A program made the translations under genes and the position numbers. DNA of 25,000 nt from Neocallimastix lanati (nom. inval.) (lineage: Eukaryota; Neocallimastigomycota; Neocallimastigomycetes; Neocallimastigales; Neocallimastigaceae), in assembly GCA_016946835.1 (NCBI GenBank), contig JACVTC010000004.1, forward strand, positions 1,627,501 to 1,652,500, read 5' to 3'. Below, piece by piece: positions 21,537 through 25,000 of the stretch. How positions within the stretch are numbered: position 1 is the first letter of the stretch; every line of letters begins with the position of its first letter. Under the pieces are notes generated by a model, which ran no database searches, was not told the DNA's origin, and saw only the letters and a program-made list of their open reading frames with translations.

Positions 21537-21857
21537 TTAGAATTATAATGAATAATAATTATAGGTTATATATTACATAAGTGTACTATCAAACTCCGTA
21601 TACAATACTATTTTTATTATCATACGAACAAATTATAAATAAAATAAAATAATTAGTGATCTAATTTTAAATTGATATTATTAACTTTATTTTTTATTAA
21701 TTCGTAATTATTATTTATATTAAATATTATTTAATTGCTGTAATAAAATATTGTACATTTTAAATATAATATATATACACCCCAATTATTCATGTTTATT
21801 ATTATTAAATAACTTTGTTATTTTTTTATTAAGTAAAAAAATCTAATACATACATAT
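19568..21857. other. Long gene-free A/T-rich stretch
   Basis: No gene or RNA gene supported in about 2.3 kb. It has poly-A near 19738-19761, poly-T near 20010-20032, many AAAATTT-type words, and the 37-base poly-A at 21498-21534. The first part is the upstream region of the minus-strand 155-residue gene. Confidence 0.7.
21498..21534. repeat. Poly-A tract of 37 bases
   Basis: Uninterrupted A run, flanked by AATCT on the left and GATTAG on the right, which form a partial inverted pair around it. Confidence 0.85.
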
Positions 21858-22655
21858 AATATTTTATTAATTGTTATAAATTATGATGTAAAATATTTAT
21901 ATATTTTATTATTATGAGTACTTTATTTTTTTTTTTTTTTTTTCTTAACAAAAAACAAAAATTATTTTGTTTTACATCATAATATTGATGACTTTTAGAA
22001 ATAAATTTATAAATTTGATGATACGGTAAATGACTAATTTTCAATAATTAAACTTTATGTAATTAATATTTTATTATTTTTTAATAATATTTTTAGCAAA
22101 AACTATTACCAATTTCATTTATTTTTTTTGGCATGAGATAATTTTTATTAGGATATTTTAATAATAAAATGTTAAATATATTAATTAATAATAATTTATT
22201 ATTTAAATTAGTATTATCATATAATTATTATTTTATTCATTTTTTTAGGGAATCTTTATGTAATTAATATTTTATTAATTGTTATAAATTATGATGTAAA
22301 ATATTTATATATTTTATTATTATGAGTACTTTATTTTTTTTTTTTTTTCTTAACAAAAAACAAAAATTATTTTGTTTTACATCATAATATTGATGACTTT
22401 TAGAAATAAATTTATAAATTTGATGATACGGTAAATGACTAATTTTCAATAATTAAACTTTATGTAATTAATATTTTATTATTTTTTAATAATTTTTTTA
22501 GCAAAAATTATTACCAATTTCATTTATTTTTTTTATCATGAGATATTTTTTATTAGGATATTATAATAATAAAATGTTAAATATATTAATTAATAATTAT
22601 TATTTAAATTAGTATTATCATATAATTATTATTTTATTCATTTTTTTAAGGGAAT
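21858..22655. repeat. Near-perfect tandem duplication of about 405 bp with internal fold-back
   Basis: Copy 1 runs about 21858-22253 and copy 2 about 22265-22655. TTGTTATAAA falls at 21871 and 22279 (offset 408), and CTTTATGT at 22053 and 22458 (offset 405). The 3-bp change in offset comes from an 18-T versus 15-T tract. Each copy contains TTATGATGTAAAA and, about 75 bp on, its complement TTTTACATCATAA, plus an inner AAAACAAAA...TTTTGTTTT pair. The word CTTTATGTAATTAATATTTT lies mid-unit and also at the copy junction (22254), pointing to how the duplication arose. No open reading frame is present. Confidence 0.9.
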
Positions 22656-23117
22656 GAGGATTAATATATTGTGGCGTATTATCATGCATATAAATAAATT
22701 TATGAAAAAATTAAACAAATAAACATAGAAAACTTTATATTAAATATTTTATTTTTAAAGAATATTGATTTTTGTATTAATATTAATATTTTTTTTTAAA
22801 GAATATCTTATTTTATGAATATTTAAAAAGAATTATTAATATTATTAATAAAAAATATATATATATATATTATTATATATTATTAACTTTATTAATATTA
22901 ATATATAGTTTAAAAAAAAATAAAAAATAAAAAATAAAAGTTATTAATAGAAATAAAATAGTAATAAATTAAAAAAAAATAATTATATAATAATATTTAA
23001 TTAAAATAAATAAAAATAAAATAATAATAATAATAATAATTTAATAAATAGAAAGGTTTATATATCTTAAAATATATAAAAAGAAGTAGAAATAAAATAT
23101 TCTTTACAAATTTTGTC

Positions 23118-23156
<39 letters not shown>

Positions 23157-23211
23157 CTAATAAAATATAGATTTATTTTTTATTAATTTTTTATTTATAT
23201 TTTTTTTACAG
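22656..23211. other. Non-coding A/T-rich stretch upstream of the MULE remnant
   Basis: No gene seen. Contains a short, less A/T-rich patch (GGAATGAGG to GTGGCGTATTATCATGC, about 22651-22690), AT-dinucleotide and poly-A blocks, and (ATT)n at about 23119-23156. Terminal inverted repeats of the transposon could lie here but I could not define them. Confidence 0.6.
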
Positions 23212-23358
23212 CATTCAATTTCAACATCTAAAGCCATATTACAATATGTAACATTGGGAAATACAACATATTCTTTTTTTATATTATTGATTAATAACTA
23301 TATTTCATTATTTTATAAATTTCTTTTTATTATATAAATATTATCATATATTTTTTAG

Positions 23359-24266
23359 GGAGTACATTTTATGATATTCAAAAATCAAAATGTCGTAATT
23401 TTTCAGTCTCCATTTCAAGCATCTTTATTTAAAAAATATTGTGATGATCTTTTTGTGGATGGCACTTTCTATGTAGCTCCTGATTTTAGTTATCACTTCT
23501 TTTTCTATATTAAGAAATAAAGAGCAAGAAACCTATAAAACATTATTTGAAATAATAAAAAGGAATTGTAATATTACAAAAGATAGTGGGTTTGCACCAA
23601 AAATCTTAACTTTAAAAGAGCCATATCTAATGCCGCAATAATTGTATTTCCAGATATAAATATTAGATATTGTATTTGGCATTATAAACATTCGTTAGGA
23701 CATCATAAAAATCATAAAAATAAAATATGCTATAATGAAGTAAATCATAAAAGAGATTTATATGTTTATTATAACTCTATATTAAATTTATTTATTATAA
23801 ATATAAATAATATATTTGATATTTTTTTTAAATTAAAAAATTATGCATTGAAAATAACTATAATAAATTTTTAATATTTTTGGAATATTTTAGAAAAACA
23901 TATTTAATTTTTTATGATATTGAAAATTGGGATTATTATAATAATATTGAACATATAACAAATAATGCCTCAGAATCATTTAATAATTATTTAAGTAGCT
24001 TATTTTCAAAAAAAAATACCAACTTATTTTAGATTAATATATACATTAAATAATGATATATCTTTATATTCAGATACCTACGAAAGAATGCTTGGTGTAT
24101 GGAACAAACAAAGAGAAAATTATTAGCAGAAACTAATAAAATCAAAAATATTGAAAGTTACAAGAAAATGGATTCATTTTTAATTGGTAATGAAAGAAAT
24201 AGAAGTCATATTGCTGGATTATGTTTTGAATGCTTAATTAATTTAAATAATAAAAAAATTTATTAA
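23359..24266 (+). pseudogene. Degenerate MULE-family (Mutator-like) transposase
   Basis: Successive frames rebuild a MULE-domain protein. 23359-23520 reads GVHFMIFKNQNVVIFQSPFQ, then DDLFVDGTFYVAPDFSY, where DGTF carries the first catalytic Asp. 23495-23641 reads TSFSILRNKEQETYKTLFEI, then FAPKILTLKEPYL, where the second acidic 'TDxE' motif appears lost. 23629-23874 reads VFPDINIRYCIWHYKHSL, the typical C-x-WH-x4 signature. After this come HITNNASESFNNYLSSLF (with the likely catalytic Glu), SDTYERMLGVWNKQ, and a C-terminus ending FECLINLNNKKIY at 24266. At least four frame changes and one internal deletion are needed, so it cannot be active. A TTTTACAG at 23204-23211 followed by an open stretch to about 23337 may be an upstream exon. 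Transposases of this type cut and paste DNA between long terminal inverted repeats. Confidence 0.85.
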
Positions 24267-25000
24267 ATTATAATTTAATTTATTTTTCTAACCTTTTATA
24301 AAGTAAGATTATAATTAAACCTATAAGTTTAATTACTAATTTTAGTTTATTTTAATAATTAAATTATAATTAAAGCATTAAATAATATACTCAATTTTTT
24401 TAGTTAAATTTTAATTTTATATTTTATTATTATAATACTATTATCATATCGATATCATTATTATATACTTTATTATAATAATACTATTATTAATATCAAT
24501 ATCAATATCAATATTTTATATTTTATATTTTATTTTTATATATCAATATCAATTTATTTTATTAATATAAATTTGTAAAAATTTATTTTATATTATATTA
24601 AAATACTAATATTTAACATTATATACAATAAAATAAAATATTTTTATGTTTTTATTTAAATTAAATTAATTTTTAATTTAAAATTAAAACTTTTAAAATA
24701 ATTAATCAATATAATAAAGTTTAGTTTTTTCTTTTTATTATTAATTATTTAATAATTTTATTTATATATCGTATTTTTCAAATAAATAAATACCTTTTTT
24801 TTTTTTTTTTTTTTTTATAAATATTTCTTTTATTAAAAAAATTTATTAGTAATTTAAGATTTTATAAAATACTGCGTAAGGACTTTAAAGGTGTAAACTG
24901 ATCAATTAATTATTTAGGTATTATTTTTTAATTTTTTTTTTAATAATTATATTAAAAAAGAATTAATATATATAATACAATTTATAATTTATTTATTATT
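24267..25000. other. Non-coding A/T-rich stretch after the transposase
   Basis: Contains ATATCA-type hexamer repeats near 24490-24555 and a poly-T run at 24797-24816. A small, less A/T-rich patch (ACTGCGTAAGGAC...GGTGTAAACTGATC, about 24870-24903) could be an exon edge or repeat end. No gene assigned. Confidence 0.6.

Noticed and set aside
1-25000. Mitochondrial or other organelle DNA, suggested by the extreme A/T content
   Set aside because: No rRNA, tRNA or respiratory genes; spliced nuclear-type genes, fungal dockerins and a MULE transposase are present, and anaerobic fungi carry hydrogenosomes.
1-25000. Dictyostelium or another A/T-rich protist as source
   Set aside because: Asn-rich proteins and AAT repeats fit, but the Cys-rich fungal dockerin modules point to anaerobic fungi. 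Not fully excluded for regions away from 11790-12848.

Overview
This window looks like nuclear DNA of an anaerobic gut fungus (Neocallimastigomycota, e.g. the Piromyces/Neocallimastix group). The evidence is extreme A+T richness, with intergenic DNA made almost only of A/T runs, long poly-A/poly-T tracts and (ATT)n, (TAAA)n microsatellites. Coding islands stand out only because they are less A/T-rich. Genes are Asn-rich, with short A/T-rich GT...AG introns, and a broken gene carries two domains resembling fungal dockerins, the cellulosome plug-in modules typical of this phylum. Genus is not resolved.

Layout. 1-169 (-) is an exon of a protein that may belong to the CotH family. 170-4942 is mostly gene-free and holds microsatellites, one small decayed coding scrap (2202-2303) and a nested 160-bp fold-back element (2947-3106). 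4943-6055 (-) is an intact single-exon seven-helix membrane protein with a Cys-cluster tail. A perfect 90-bp tandem duplication lies directly upstream of its start codon. 6245-10140 is gene-free apart from a 47-49 bp minisatellite built round T(n)A(n) palindromes (8531-8768). 10156-10925 contains disconnected coding remnants. 11790-12848 (-) is a broken gene with a PI-PLC-like segment, a first dockerin, a ricin-B-like segment and a second dockerin. 13005-13723 (+) has a 56-codon reading frame and two further coding scraps of unknown relationship. 13944-14405 is an old 258-bp duplication.

15278-18235 (+) is the main gene. I reconstruct four exons encoding a 781-residue Asn-rich protein with about five membrane helices and no family I recognise. 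19100-19567 (-), converging on it, encodes a 155-residue basic protein with CDK-type S/T-P sites and a D-box-like motif. 19568-23211 is gene-free except for a near-perfect duplication of about 405 bp (21858-22655) with an internal fold-back. 23359-24266 (+) is a frameshifted MULE (Mutator-like) transposase.

Nothing suggests an operon or a co-functional cluster. The picture is a gene-poor accessory segment with three intact genes, several decaying ones and repeated local duplication. The strongest candidates for something undescribed are the seven-helix/Cys-tail protein, the Asn-rich membrane protein, the D-box protein, and the three palindrome-containing repeat types.
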